Source of the DNA: Endozoicomonas sp965208385 | Lineage (GTDB): Bacteria; Pseudomonadota; Gammaproteobacteria; Pseudomonadales; Endozoicomonadaceae | Length of the DNA: 64,000 bases | Direction of reading: 5' to 3' | Assembly (NCBI GenBank): GCA_965208385.1 | Contig: CBDBOO010000050.1 | Coordinates: 62,001-126,000, forward strand | In this document: positions 7,957 to 17,643 of the stretch, piece after piece | Layout of the letters: each line of letters begins with the position of its first letter | Position numbering within the stretch: position 1 is the first letter of the stretch | Made by a program: the position numbers and the translations under genes | The notes under the pieces: generated by a model | What the model was told of the DNA's origin: nothing | Databases searched by the model: none | What the model saw: the letters and a program-made list of their open reading frames with translations, nothing else

Positions 7957-9108
7957 ATGAAAACCTATCTTGTGGGTGGTGCTGTACGAGATAAATTGCT
8001 GAACCTTCCAGTTAAAGATCAGGATTGGGTGGTGGTGGGCGCAACACCGAAGACCATGCTTAAACTCGGGTATTTACCCGTCGGCAAGGATTTCCCTGTA
8101 TTCCTTCATCCGGAAACCAAAGAAGAATTCGCCCTGGCCCGGACAGAGCGAAAATCGGGTCACGGCTATACAGGGTTTGAATTCCACACATCAGAAGATG
8201 TCACTCTGGAAGAAGACCTGATTCGCCGGGATCTGACCATCAATGCCATGGCTGAAGATAATGAAGGCAATATAATCGATCCTTTTCATGGTTTGAAGGA
8301 TCTGGAAAACAGAAAACTCCGGCATGTTTCAGAAGCCTTTCAGGAAGATCCCTTGAGAATTCTCAGAGTAGCCAGATTTGCAGCCCGCTATCATCACCTG
8401 AAGTTTACCATTGCCAGCGAAACTGCTGCCCTCATGCAACATATGGTGGACAGCGACGAAGCGTCTCACCTTGTACCTGAAAGGGTTTGGCAGGAAACAC
8501 TACGCGCTCTCAATGAACCTTCACCTGAAATATATTTCCAGACATTACAGCAGTGCAAAGCCCTTGGTGCTGTTATGCCGGAGCTAACGGATTTTCTGGA
8601 ATCTAACGATAATCTGACCATATTGAAAACGGCAGCCCGGGAACAGGCTTCCGGCCTGATTCGTTTCGGCTGCCTCTTTATTTCTGCCACTGCAGGTATG
8701 GAACAATCACTGGCATCATTGATTAAACGAATGCGTTTACCGGCAGCATTTTCAGAAATAGCCCGGCTGAGTTATCAATGGGCTCACACTATCCCAGACA
8801 TTCTGCAGAGCAATAACGCAGATCGCTTTTTGACATTATTTGAACAGACTGACGCTTTTCGCAGGCCTGAACGCTTTGCCAGTCTTCTTGAAGTGTCTCG
8901 ATTGAACCATATCGATCAAATCAGTCAAAAAGCAGTGGAAGCCAGTCAAAAATTAGTGGAAGAAAGTCTTCACATACTGGACACATGCCGTCGAATAGAC
9001 GCAAAACCCATTATCGAAAAAGGCTTCAAGGGAAAGGAAGTGGGCGAACAACTCAGGCTCTGTCGATTGGAAAAACTGACGGAGTTTATGAGGTTTTCCA
9101 GTAATTAA
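7957..9108 (+). CDS. cca: CCA tRNA nucleotidyltransferase
   Basis: 383 residues from MKTYLVGG at 7957; an in-frame ATG 18 bases upstream lies on the right arm of a palindrome, and known family members begin at the MK-YLVGG motif. It adds or repairs the 3' CCA of tRNAs. Class II polymerase-beta motifs: GGAVRD (7-12), KDQDWVV with the metal-binding aspartates 21 and 23, FALARTERKSG, RRDLTINA, and RILRVARFAARY. No HD phosphohydrolase motif is seen in the C-terminal half, unlike the 412-residue E. coli enzyme, so it resembles the shorter gammaproteobacterial form. It is a single-gene unit, convergent with folB. Confidence 0.95.
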   Translation: MKTYLVGGAVRDKLLNLPVKDQDWVVVGATPKTMLKLGYLPVGKDFPVFLHPETKEEFALARTERKSGHGYTGFEFHTSEDVTLEEDLIRRDLTINAMAEDNEGNIIDPFHGLKDLENRKLRHVSEAFQEDPLRILRVARFAARYHHLKFTIASETAALMQHMVDSDEASHLVPERVWQETLRALNEPSPEIYFQTLQQCKALGAVMPELTDFLESNDNLTILKTAAREQASGLIRFGCLFISATAGMEQSLASLIKRMRLPAAFSEIARLSYQWAHTIPDILQSNNADRFLTLFEQTDAFRRPERFASLLEVSRLNHIDQISQKAVEASQKLVEESLHILDTCRRIDAKPIIEKGFKGKEVGEQLRLCRLEKLTEFMRFSSN

Positions 9109-9255
9109 CGTCCATTCAAATAATTAATATCCACCGATATTCAAACTCTAAAACATACCCGTTTCCTTTGAAGATGTGAGAGAGCAATCAGCACCTCGCA
9201 TCGTCAAAGAGAACAGGGAAACATCAGCAAAATACTGCAACATAGCTCTATTAGC

Positions 9256-9663
9256 TCAACTCCAGGAGCCTGATGAGTGCTTTTCTTCGGTTAACCCTTC
9301 CATCTGCTGACGGGTTCGTTCACACCAGACCGTTGCAAGAGCATTTTCCAGAGCCCTGGGCTTACGGATTCTCACGGCGATTTTATCCACAGGATAGTTA
9401 TCCATAACGGTTCTGATGATACCGCCAGCCAGCGCCTCCAGTAGCTGATAGCGCGACCGCTGACAAAATGCCCGCACGGCACGGGTGATGGCGTCGTAAT
9501 CAAGCGCATCCTTTAAATCATCGCTGGCAAAGGCAAGGCTGAAATCTGCAGCCAGCTCAAGATCAAGAATCAATGGCTGTGGTGCTTTCTGCTCAAATTC
9601 ATAAACACCAATAATGGCTTCTGTTTCGATATTCTCAATACGAACTCTATCTTCCGGAATCAC
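9256..9663 (-). CDS. folB: Dihydroneopterin aldolase
   Basis: 135 residues; cleaves dihydroneopterin to 6-hydroxymethyl-dihydropterin in folate synthesis and may also epimerise it. FolB features are an opening acidic-aromatic strand (RIENIETEAIIGVYEFE), LDYDAIT with the active-site tyrosine, LLEALAGGI and the catalytic-lysine strand VRIRKPRAL. Its ATG immediately follows the tsaD stop, so the two are transcribed and probably translated together. The C-terminal tail (EEKHSSGSWS) is nonconserved. Confidence 0.93.
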   Translation of the reverse strand: MIPEDRVRIENIETEAIIGVYEFEQKAPQPLILDLELAADFSLAFASDDLKDALDYDAITRAVRAFCQRSRYQLLEALAGGIIRTVMDNYPVDKIAVRIRKPRALENALATVWCERTRQQMEGLTEEKHSSGSWS

Positions 9664-10695
9664 TTAAACTGCCTCTAATTCTTCCATAGGCCAGCGGGGA
9701 ACCGGCACTGCATCAAGACCATCAAACTGGCCCGCCAATAAACGCTGACAACCTGCGTAGGCAATCATGGCACCATTATCAGTGCAATATTCAGGACGGG
9801 CATAACGCAGGCTGCCTTTTTCCTTCTTCACCATATTTTCCAGCCCTATACGCAAAGACTGGTTGGCACTGACACCTCCGGCGATCACCAACTGCTTTAA
9901 TCCGGTTTGTTGCAAAGCCCGGCGACATTTGATGGTCAGTGTTGCCACAACCGCCTCTTCAAAAGCGAGGGCAATATCCGCCCTATCCTGCCCGGTCAAT
10001 TCCCCGGATTGTTCGTTTCTGCATTTGGCTACCGTATTAAGGGTGAAGGTTTTTAAACCACTGAAACTGAAATCCAGCCCTGGTCTGTCCGTCATTGGTC
10101 TGGGAAAGCGAAAACGACCAGCAACACCGGATTCAGCCAGTTTGGCAATGGCCGGACCGCCCGGATAATCAAGTCCCAGCATGGCAGCCACTTTATCGAA
10201 TGCTTCGCCAGCCGCATCATCCACAGATTCGCCCAGTAATGCGTAACGACCAATACCATCCACACGTACCAATTGGGTATGACCACCGGAAACCAGCAGG
10301 GCTACGAAAGGAAACTCCGGAGGATTGTCTTCCAGCATCGGTGCCAGCAGGTGACCTTCCATATGATGCACACCCACCGAAGGTACATTCCATGCCCAGG
10401 CCAGGGCCTTACCCGTACAGGCGCCCACCATCAGCGCCCCTACAAGACCCGGCCCGCGAGTATAAGCCACGGCACCAATGCGCTCTTTCTCTATACCTGC
10501 GTCTTTCAGCACCTGATTAATCAGTGGAATAACCCGTTGAATATGGTCTCTGGATGCCAGTTCGGGAACTACGCCCCCATAATCACTGTGCATATCTATC
10601 TGACTGTAAAGTGCATCGGCCATTAACCCGTCTTGACTGTCAAACAGGGCAATTCCGGTTTCATCACAGGATGTTTCTATCCCGAGAACTATCAT
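9664..10695 (-). CDS. tsaD: tRNA N6-threonylcarbamoyltransferase TsaD
   Basis: 343 residues, usual length. It transfers threonylcarbamoyl to A37 of ANN-decoding tRNAs together with TsaB and TsaE. Motifs: GIETSCDETG at the N terminus, metal-binding HHMEGH (His111 and His115), VSGGHTQL, and GGVSANQSLR followed by CTDNGAMIAYAG. It is divergent from rpsU, as in many gammaproteobacteria, and is the first gene of the pair with folB. Confidence 0.97.
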   Translation of the reverse strand: MIVLGIETSCDETGIALFDSQDGLMADALYSQIDMHSDYGGVVPELASRDHIQRVIPLINQVLKDAGIEKERIGAVAYTRGPGLVGALMVGACTGKALAWAWNVPSVGVHHMEGHLLAPMLEDNPPEFPFVALLVSGGHTQLVRVDGIGRYALLGESVDDAAGEAFDKVAAMLGLDYPGGPAIAKLAESGVAGRFRFPRPMTDRPGLDFSFSGLKTFTLNTVAKCRNEQSGELTGQDRADIALAFEEAVVATLTIKCRRALQQTGLKQLVIAGGVSANQSLRIGLENMVKKEKGSLRYARPEYCTDNGAMIAYAGCQRLLAGQFDGLDAVPVPRWPMEELEAV

Positions 10696-11048
10696 GCTTC
10701 TGACCTGCCTCAGGCAGTGCTCAGCCCTGATTCCCCATGGAAATAGGCCTTCACCTGCCGTACATTGAATTCACTGAAAATATTTCGTACGAGAGCCTCG
10801 TTCGGGATTAAGATCATACCTCAGGACGCCATTTTTTGCATTTACTGACAATAAGCTTTAAAATTCGCGCCCTTGAAAATGCGCAGCTAATCTGTTGTTT
10901 ACAGACGGCAGCTTGAGCACTTTTTAAGAGCGAAAGCTCGTTTTTCAATCTAAAAAAGTATTCAATAAGCGGTCAGTAATTGCGTAGAATCATGAATCAC
11001 ACAGCATTGGCTGTTAATCAATTGTTATAAAAGGAAGGTGATCTCTGC
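10696..11048. promoter_or_regulatory. tsaD-rpsU divergent control region
   Basis: A noncoding stretch of about 350 bases. It holds a good sigma-70 promoter toward rpsU (listed separately) and, between that promoter and the gene, a short GAGC-GAAA-GCTC hairpin (10928-10939) followed by TTTTT at 10941-10945, which could act as a weak leader attenuator. No LexA-type CTGT-N8-ACAG box is seen, although in E. coli this operon carries one. Confidence 0.5.
10836..10864 (+). promoter_or_regulatory. Predicted sigma-70 promoter of the rpsU-dnaG-rpoD operon
   Basis: TTGCAT at 10836-10841 and TAAAAT at 10859-10864, separated by exactly 17 bases, with A/T-rich DNA upstream. It lies about 185 bases before the rpsU ATG. 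Identified by eye only. Confidence 0.55.
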
Positions 11049-11264
11049 ATGCCTGCTGTTAAAGTTAAAGAGAATGAACCGTTTGACGTAGCCCTGCGCC
11101 GCTTCAAGCGCTCCTGCGAAAAAGCCGGAGTCCTGGCCGAAGTGCGTCGTCGCGAGCACTACGAAAAGCCGACTACTGTTCGCAAGCGTAAAGCCGCAGC
11201 CGCCGTCAAGCGTCATCTTAAAAAACTACAGCGTGAGCAGCGTCGTCGTGAGCGTCTGTATTGA
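11049..11264 (+). CDS. rpsU: 30S ribosomal protein S21
   Basis: 71 residues, strongly basic, the full-length bacterial S21 (MPAVKVKENEPFDVALRRFK, then CEKAGVLAEVRRREHYEKP). It takes part in 30S assembly and initiation near the 3' end of 16S rRNA. A GGAAGGTG Shine-Dalgarno precedes the ATG. It is the first gene of the macromolecular synthesis operon with dnaG and rpoD. A perfect palindrome (ATTGATCA-AC-TGATCAAT, 11260-11277) overlaps the stop codon and could form a small 3' hairpin that separates S21 expression from the downstream genes. Confidence 0.97.
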   Translation: MPAVKVKENEPFDVALRRFKRSCEKAGVLAEVRRREHYEKPTTVRKRKAAAAVKRHLKKLQREQRRRERLY

Positions 11265-11383
11265 TCAACTGATCAATCTGCAGACTAAACATCCTTACTG
11301 ATAACGCAGCATCTTTATTACCTTCTCAGGATTCTAACCGATCTGTTTGAGAACCAGGTGATAAGCAGACCGGAGTGAAAGTC

Positions 11384-11833
11384 ATGAGCGAGTGCAAGAT
11401 CAAGGATTTACTGACTCAAATGATGAAGGAATCCATGCGCAGTCGCGATAAAGTCCGTCTCGGAACAGTGAGACTGGCACTGGCCGAACTCCAACGCGTT
11501 GAAGTGGATGAGAAGTCTCTTGACGACCAGCGTGCCCTGACGATTCTGGACAAAATGGTAAAGCAACGACGCGATGCCATTGAACAGTTCGAATCTGCAG
11601 GGCGCACTGATCTCTCTGCCCAGGAAAAACTGGAACTTGAGATTCTTCAGGAATTTCTGCCAGAACAACTCTCTGAAAATGAACTCTCCAAGCTGGTGGA
11701 GCAGGCTATTGCCAGTTCCGGCGCTGAAAGCATGCGAGACATGGGCAAAGTAATGGGTATTGTTAAACCCCAGGCCCAGGGACGAGCAAACATGTCTACT
11801 ATCAGTCAAATTGTAAAGTCAAAACTGAGCTGA
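11384..11833 (+). CDS. GatB/YqeY-domain protein
   Basis: 149 residues from the ATG at 11384; the upstream in-frame GTG at 11375 overlaps the GGAG at 11372-11375 that serves this ATG. The YqeY fold is shown by DKVRLGTVRLALAELQRVEVDE, LTILDKMVKQRRDAIEQFE, ILQEFLPEQLSE and MGIVKPQAQGRANM. The domain is related to the tRNA-binding tail of the GatB amidotransferase subunit; a role in tRNA-dependent amidation is suspected but not proven. It lies between rpsU and dnaG, its usual place in many gammaproteobacteria. Confidence 0.9.
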   Translation: MSECKIKDLLTQMMKESMRSRDKVRLGTVRLALAELQRVEVDEKSLDDQRALTILDKMVKQRRDAIEQFESAGRTDLSAQEKLELEILQEFLPEQLSENELSKLVEQAIASSGAESMRDMGKVMGIVKPQAQGRANMSTISQIVKSKLS

Positions 11834-11972
11834 CTTAACCTTCCAGGCTGACACTTCATACCTCCGGTGATATCATTAATCACAGCGAACCTGCACCCGG
11901 ACTAAACTATCTGTTACCGTTTTCTTCGGAAGCCAATAAAGCTTAAACGCCACATTATACAGCGACTGAACA

Positions 11973-13994
11973 ATGTCCGGACGGATTCCCCAGTATTTTA
12001 TTGATGACCTGCTAGCCCGCATAGACATCGTCGACATTGTCGACAACCGCGTCAAACTGAAGAAAACCGGTCGTAATTACTCTGCCTGCTGTCCATTCCA
12101 TAAGGAAAAAACCCCCTCTTTTACCGTGAGTCCTGACAAACAGTTTTATTATTGTTTCGGCTGTGGCGCCAGCGGTAATGCCCTGGGCTTCGTTATGGAT
12201 CACGATCACCTTGATTTCCTTACAGCAGTGGACAGCCTGGCCGGAATCATGGGGCTTGAAATCCCAAAGGAACAAAATGACATCAGACGCAGGGGGCCCG
12301 ATAACACCGAGTTGTACGGTCTGATGAATAAAGCTGTTGAGTTCTACATCCAGCAACTGCGACAACACAATCAGTCTTCCCGCGCTATTAATTATTTGAA
12401 GGGACGCGGCCTTGATGGACAGATTGCCAAAAATTTTGCCATTGGCTTTGCTCCCCCCGGCTGGAACAATCTGCAGAACGATCTCGGTGGTTCCCCGGAA
12501 AAAGAAAAAAAACTGATCAACACCGGCATGCTGGTGGAAAATGAAGACAGTGGTCGAATCTATGATCGTTTCCGCGACCGGATCATGTTCCCTATCCGTG
12601 ATAGCCGCGGTCGATATATAGCCTTTGGAGGCCGGGTACTGGGGGATGAAAAACCCAAGTACCTTAACTCTCCCGAATCGCCTATTTTCCACAAAGGAAA
12701 AGAGCTTTACGGACTGTATGAAGCTCGCCAAGCCAATCGAAAACTTAACCGCATTATCGTCGTAGAAGGCTATATGGATGTTGTCGCACTCGCACAACAG
12801 GGTATCACCACTTCTGTGGCCACCCTGGGCACAGCAACAACACCCGATCATATGCAACGTCTTTTCAAGGTTGTACCTGAAGTCCTTTTCTGTTTTGACG
12901 GTGATGATGCCGGACGACGGGCAGCATGGCGCGCCCTTGAATCAACACTGCCTAACATGACCGACGGCCGTCAGGCACGATTTATGTTTCTGCCCCAGGG
13001 GGAAGATCCGGATAGCATGGTTCGTCAGGAAGGCGCGGAGCATTTCCTCGAACGCCTGCAAAGCCAGGCACTCAGTCTCGATAATTTTTTATTTCGGGAA
13101 CTGGAAGATGGTCTTGATCTGACGACCATGGATGGACGAGCACGATTGGCAAAACTGGCACAGCCTTATTTATCAAAATTACCGGAAGGACTGTTTTATC
13201 AGTTACTGATAAAAAAACTGGCCGACATCACTGGATTGGACAGCAACTACCTTAAAGAACATTTTGAGGAAGATATAACTACCCAGCATAGCGCCAGACC
13301 GGAAACAGCTGCGCCCCCCTCGCCTCAAAAGAACGCCCGCGGAAAAAACATCAGCGGAGGGTTTAGCCAAACAACGTCTCCTTTCCCAGCACCACCACCT
13401 GCTGATTTTTCTGATCCTGACTTTTACGCACAGGAACAGAATGATTATTACCAACATAATATTCACGATCACCGAGACAATAGAACATCAGATAACCCGC
13501 TTCTGAAAAGAACAGCGCCTTACACCAGAAAAAAATCTACTCTGCTCGCAACAGCCGGATACGCTATAAGACAGTTGTTATGTAACCCTGAGTTTGCACA
13601 TGAAACAGTTAACACAGATTCGTTGAAGCTTGAGAGCGACACAGACAGTGAATTATTAATAGAATTACTTAACACATTAAAACAACAGCCAAAGTTATCT
13701 ACGGCCACTCTGATTGCACAATGGTATGGCACTGAGAAAGGTAACCGGTTACAAAGTCTCGCTTCACTTGATCATGGAACAACGGCCCATCATCAGGAAT
13801 TTTTGGACACCCTGGCCAGCATTCGTGACAAAGTAAAAAAACAGCAACAGAAAGCCAGCTTTGGGCATTTGCGCAAGAGTCTACAAAACAAGGGACCCGG
13901 ACAAATCGATGAAATTCAGCGGGAAAAATTACTGGAAGATCTTCATTTATTACGCATGCGACACGGGGTAGGGAAAAACCCTGAAAAAAAATAA
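11973..13994 (+). CDS. dnaG: DNA primase
   Basis: 673 residues, about 90 longer than E. coli DnaG. It makes RNA primers for replication. The CHC2 zinc-binding domain has C40, H43, C61 and C64; the Toprim domain shows VVEGYMDVVAL and FDGDDAGRRAA. The C-terminal helicase-binding region ends in HLLRMRHGVG. The additional length is a low-complexity linker (about 435-525) rich in Pro, Ser, Asn and Asp between catalytic core and DnaB-binding domain. The codirectional order is rpsU, yqeY, dnaG, rpoD. Confidence 0.97.
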   Translation: MSGRIPQYFIDDLLARIDIVDIVDNRVKLKKTGRNYSACCPFHKEKTPSFTVSPDKQFYYCFGCGASGNALGFVMDHDHLDFLTAVDSLAGIMGLEIPKEQNDIRRRGPDNTELYGLMNKAVEFYIQQLRQHNQSSRAINYLKGRGLDGQIAKNFAIGFAPPGWNNLQNDLGGSPEKEKKLINTGMLVENEDSGRIYDRFRDRIMFPIRDSRGRYIAFGGRVLGDEKPKYLNSPESPIFHKGKELYGLYEARQANRKLNRIIVVEGYMDVVALAQQGITTSVATLGTATTPDHMQRLFKVVPEVLFCFDGDDAGRRAAWRALESTLPNMTDGRQARFMFLPQGEDPDSMVRQEGAEHFLERLQSQALSLDNFLFRELEDGLDLTTMDGRARLAKLAQPYLSKLPEGLFYQLLIKKLADITGLDSNYLKEHFEEDITTQHSARPETAAPPSPQKNARGKNISGGFSQTTSPFPAPPPADFSDPDFYAQEQNDYYQHNIHDHRDNRTSDNPLLKRTAPYTRKKSTLLATAGYAIRQLLCNPEFAHETVNTDSLKLESDTDSELLIELLNTLKQQPKLSTATLIAQWYGTEKGNRLQSLASLDHGTTAHHQEFLDTLASIRDKVKKQQQKASFGHLRKSLQNKGPGQIDEIQREKLLEDLHLLRMRHGVGKNPEKK

Positions 13995-14249
13995 CTGCAC
14001 TCAGGCAATTATTAGGTATACTTGAATCTCACTGTGTCCGGTGGAGCTGCTTATTGGTCACACCCCAAATTCAAATCCCGGTTTTAAAAACACCAAGGAA
14101 GGGTAACCCGCGTCATGGATTGTATTCCGGTAACTCGTCCTGTAAATGTCGAGCTTTTACCCTGTGGTACTATACACGGTTTATGAGCTATAATTGCCTG
14201 CTTACGTTTTTTTGTCCGGTTAGTCACTTTCCGCTGTTAAAGGGTTGAT

Positions 14250-16085
14250 ATGTCAGCAAATTCGCAACAACAATCCAGATTAAAAGAGCTTATCAGCCGT
14301 GGTAAGGAACAGGGGTACCTGACTTACGCGGAGGTTAACGACCATCTTCCGGAAGATATTTCCGATCCTGATCAAGTGGAAGATATCATCCGCATGATCA
14401 ATGACATGGGTATCAGCGTCTGCGAAACCGCACCTGACGCTGACACTCTATTAATGTCAGAAGGCGATACTGATGAAGCTGCTGCTGAAGAAGCCGCTGC
14501 TGCATTAGCGGCAGTAGAACAGGAAGCCGGTCGAACCACCGACCCTGTTCGCATGTATATGCGCGAAATGGGTACAGTTGAACTGCTGACCCGTGAAGGC
14601 GAAATACAAATCGCCAAGCGAATTGAAGAAGGCTGGCGTGAAGTCATGGCAGCGCTCGCTCACTTCCCTGGTTCTGTCCAGATCATCGTTGATGAATATG
14701 ACCGTATCGTTGAAGAAGAAGGTCGCCTGAATGATGTCATCAGTGGGTATATTGACCCTAATGATGAAGGCGCCATTCACGCTCCCGCTCCGCCACCACC
14801 ACCTGCTCCATCTGCTGAAAAGTCCGATGATGATAAAAAATCTGACGACGATGACGATGAAGAAGAGAATGTCGGCCTGGATCCTGAAGAAGCAAAAGAG
14901 CGCTTCGATTTATTGAAAGCAGCTCTTGAAAAAGCTGATGCAGTAATGCTGGTTAACGAACGAGGCTCTAAAGAAACCTCAAAAGCACTGGCTGAAGTAG
15001 CCGAAGCTTTCATGCCTCTGAAATTAATCCCCCGGATGTTCGATCTTCTGGTGTTCCGCATTCGGAATGCTATGGAGCGTATTCGTAAGAACGAACGTGC
15101 AGTTATGCAGCTCTGCGTTCGTCGCTCAAAAATGCCCCGAAAGGTTTTCCTGAAATCATTTCCGGGTAATGAGACCAATCTTGACTGGATTGAGAATGTT
15201 ACGTCTGGTAGCGCCGGATATGGCGAGGCAATACTGGGTCATCGGGATGAAATAATCCGTGCCCAGAAGAAACTCTCCAACATCCAGAAGGAGTTTTTTC
15301 TTACTCTTACCCAAGTAAAAGAGATCAATCGCAGGATGTCTCTTGGCGAAGCCCGTGCACGCCGCGCCAAAAAAGAAATGGTTGAGGCCAACCTTCGCCT
15401 GGTTATTTCTATTGCCAAGAAATACACCAATCGTGGGCTGCAATTTCTTGATCTGATTCAGGAAGGTAATATTGGCTTAATGAAAGCTGTGGATAAATTT
15501 GAATACCGTCGTGGTTACAAGTTTTCCACTTATGCAACATGGTGGATTCGCCAGGCAATTACCCGCTCTATTGCAGACCAGGCTAGAACCATCCGTATTC
15601 CGGTACACATGATCGAAACGATCAATAAGCTAAACCGTATTTCCCGTCAGATGTTGCAGGAAATGGGGCGCGAAGCGACACCGGAAGAGCTGGCCGTGCG
15701 CATGGAAATGCCTGAAGACAAGATTCGCAAGGTGCTGAAGATCTCCAAAGAACCAATTTCAATGGAGACACCAATCGGTGATGATGAAGACTCCCACCTG
15801 GGTGACTTTATCGAAGACGCCACCATGCAATCGCCTATTGATCGTGCTACTGGCTCAGGCCTCAAAGAGTCCACCAAAAGTGTATTATCAGGACTCACCG
15901 CACGTGAAGCCAAGGTATTGAGAATGCGCTTTGGTATCGACATGAATACCGACCACACTCTTGAAGAAGTCGGTAAACAGTTTGATGTCACCAGAGAGCG
16001 GATACGCCAGATTGAAGCGAAAGCGTTGCGCAAACTGCGCCACCCTACCCGCTCTGATCACTTGCGGAGTTTTTTAGACGAATAA
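14250..16085 (+). CDS. rpoD: RNA polymerase primary sigma factor RpoD (sigma-70)
   Basis: 611 residues, usual for gammaproteobacterial RpoD. Region 1.1 (LKELISRGKEQGYLTYAEV) opens the protein; region 1.2 has DPVRMYMREMG; an acidic linker rich in Asp, Lys and Pro (about 172-210) falls in the nonconserved insert. Region 2 carries ANLRLVISIAKKYTNRGLQF and YKFSTYATWWIRQAITRS, and region 4 the helix-turn-helix TLEEVGKQFDVTRERIRQIE. It directs transcription of housekeeping genes. The 255-base gap after dnaG contains TATAAT at 14189-14194, a possible internal -10 without a clear -35, in line with the separate rpoD promoters known in E. coli. Confidence 0.98.
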   Translation: MSANSQQQSRLKELISRGKEQGYLTYAEVNDHLPEDISDPDQVEDIIRMINDMGISVCETAPDADTLLMSEGDTDEAAAEEAAAALAAVEQEAGRTTDPVRMYMREMGTVELLTREGEIQIAKRIEEGWREVMAALAHFPGSVQIIVDEYDRIVEEEGRLNDVISGYIDPNDEGAIHAPAPPPPPAPSAEKSDDDKKSDDDDDEEENVGLDPEEAKERFDLLKAALEKADAVMLVNERGSKETSKALAEVAEAFMPLKLIPRMFDLLVFRIRNAMERIRKNERAVMQLCVRRSKMPRKVFLKSFPGNETNLDWIENVTSGSAGYGEAILGHRDEIIRAQKKLSNIQKEFFLTLTQVKEINRRMSLGEARARRAKKEMVEANLRLVISIAKKYTNRGLQFLDLIQEGNIGLMKAVDKFEYRRGYKFSTYATWWIRQAITRSIADQARTIRIPVHMIETINKLNRISRQMLQEMGREATPEELAVRMEMPEDKIRKVLKISKEPISMETPIGDDEDSHLGDFIEDATMQSPIDRATGSGLKESTKSVLSGLTAREAKVLRMRFGIDMNTDHTLEEVGKQFDVTRERIRQIEAKALRKLRHPTRSDHLRSFLDE

Positions 16086-16102
16086 GCTTCGAAATAGTTG
16101 AA

Positions 16103-16145
16103 AACCATAAAATTAAAGCGCCCTGGGCGCTTTAATTTTATGGTT
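16103..16145 (+). terminator. Strong terminator after rpoD
   Basis: Perfect 20-bp stem, arms 16103-16122 and 16126-16145 with a 3-base loop. The GC core GCGCC/GGCGC is next to the loop and the outer part is A/T-rich, so the descending arm supplies the U-rich tract. It lies 18 bases after the rpoD stop. Confidence 0.9.
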
Positions 16146-16191
16146 AATTGATTTTCAAATACTATAACAAGCAGAATATCATGGAAAGATT

Positions 16192-17613
16192 ATGCTGATT
16201 TTACCCGTTGAAAATAAGCTGAACTGGAAGAAACCACCCGTTATTACTCTTTTATTAATAGCGATTAACTGCCTTGTATTTTTCACCTATCAAGCCAAAG
16301 ACAGTAAAATCTATGATGAATTTACCTCCCGGTATGAGGAAAATGAACTCTGGACAATTGAACGGGATCTCTACATCGCTCATATCCGAAAAGCAAAACC
16401 CGAGCAATGGAGTCAAACCGTTATCGGTACTGAATTCGGTGAGAACAGCTTAAAAGTCCAACTACTCCATGATCTGGACTTTGAAAACCTGCTGCATAAC
16501 AGACCCGACTACCAAAATACTGAATGGCAAACCGTTCGCACCGGTATTGAACACCAGAGAAACCAGCTCAGTTACATACAATACGGCTTTAACCCGGCGC
16601 AACCTTCGCTTCTTGATGCTTTTATATCCATGTTTCTTCATGGGGATTTTGGACATCTGCTGGGCAATATGATTTTTCTTTTTTTATTCGGCTTCTCTCT
16701 TGAAAGCCTGCTTGGATATAGATTATTTCTTCCCGTCTACCTTGTCACCGGCATAGGCTCCGCAGGACTTTACTGGCTGATAAGAATGGGAGAGCATAGC
16801 TTTGGTGTAGGCGCATCTGGCGCCATATCAGGATTAATGGGGGCCTATCTGGCCGCATACGGACTGAGAAAAATCAGCTTTTTCTATTGGATTGGTCCTT
16901 ACTTTAATTATCTTAAAGCACCCGCTTTACTCATCTTCCCCATCTGGCTTGGTAAAGAAATCATCGGACAGATATTCAGTAATAATAATGTTAATTACTG
17001 GGCTCACATTGGCGGATTACTCAGTGGCGTGATCCTCGTACTGGCTCTTCGTTATTTTAAAAAACAAAACAGCCCCAACGAACAACAGATTGCGCCCGCT
17101 ATTCCCGAAAAGACCCATTTGAAACGACTGGATAATCTTATTGAGCAGATGCAGACAGAAAAAGCCCTGACGCTCTGCAACCGCCTTCTAAAAAGCGACC
17201 CAATGTCCGTTGAGTTACTGACCCGCCAGTATCAACTATCAAGACATCAACCTGACATAGCATTCCAAAAGCTGGTCCTTAAGATTCTACAATTACCTGA
17301 AAATCCCCAGGAAAATCAGCTGATATGTCAGGTCACCCGTGATTATTGCCGGCTTAAGAAAAATCAAAAATTACTCACCATCCAAAAAGTGCGACTGCAC
17401 TGGCTTAAACGCCTCATTAAAATAGATGCCCTGCCTGAAGCCGAACTGCTGTTGAAAAAATTGATTTTCCGGGAAGATCAAACAGGGGAAATAAAAATTC
17501 TGGCGACCGAGTTAGCCCATAAATACAAAGTTAAAAACCCTGCAAAGCAAATGGAACTCTTGAAACTTATTGATAACTGGCGATCAACTGAAATCACTAC
17601 AATGAATGAGTGA
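16192..17613 (+). CDS. Rhomboid-family intramembrane serine protease with C-terminal soluble tail
   Basis: 473 residues. One membrane segment (about 16-33) is followed by a soluble stretch of about 100 residues and then a five-helix rhomboid core. Rhomboid signatures: HGDFGHLLGNM (150-160), the catalytic serine in GVGASGAISG (Ser209) and the catalytic histidine in AHIGG (His272). The final 180 residues are soluble, charged and helical with TPR-like spacing, unlike GlpG. It probably cuts membrane-protein substrates within the bilayer; substrates are unknown. It follows the rpoD terminator as its own unit and is convergent, with 30 bases between stops, with another membrane protein that also ends in TPR-like helices. 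Confidence 0.88.
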   Translation: MLILPVENKLNWKKPPVITLLLIAINCLVFFTYQAKDSKIYDEFTSRYEENELWTIERDLYIAHIRKAKPEQWSQTVIGTEFGENSLKVQLLHDLDFENLLHNRPDYQNTEWQTVRTGIEHQRNQLSYIQYGFNPAQPSLLDAFISMFLHGDFGHLLGNMIFLFLFGFSLESLLGYRLFLPVYLVTGIGSAGLYWLIRMGEHSFGVGASGAISGLMGAYLAAYGLRKISFFYWIGPYFNYLKAPALLIFPIWLGKEIIGQIFSNNNVNYWAHIGGLLSGVILVLALRYFKKQNSPNEQQIAPAIPEKTHLKRLDNLIEQMQTEKALTLCNRLLKSDPMSVELLTRQYQLSRHQPDIAFQKLVLKILQLPENPQENQLICQVTRDYCRLKKNQKLLTIQKVRLHWLKRLIKIDALPEAELLLKKLIFREDQTGEIKILATELAHKYKVKNPAKQMELLKLIDNWRSTEITTMNE

Positions 17614-17643
17614 TTTCAGCTTGCCCTGAAAACAACCAAACCA

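Noticed and set aside
10885..10905. LexA box in the rpsU leader (TCTGTTGTTTACAGA)
   Set aside because: The spacing between CTGT and ACAG is five bases, not the eight required, so it does not fit the LexA operator.
12012..12857. 281-codon minus-strand ORF opposite dnaG
   Set aside because: It covers the conserved zinc and catalytic regions of DnaG and has no family likeness.
14189..14194. TATAAT as the rpoD promoter
   Set aside because: No acceptable -35 hexamer was found 16-18 bases upstream, so it is mentioned only as a possible -10.
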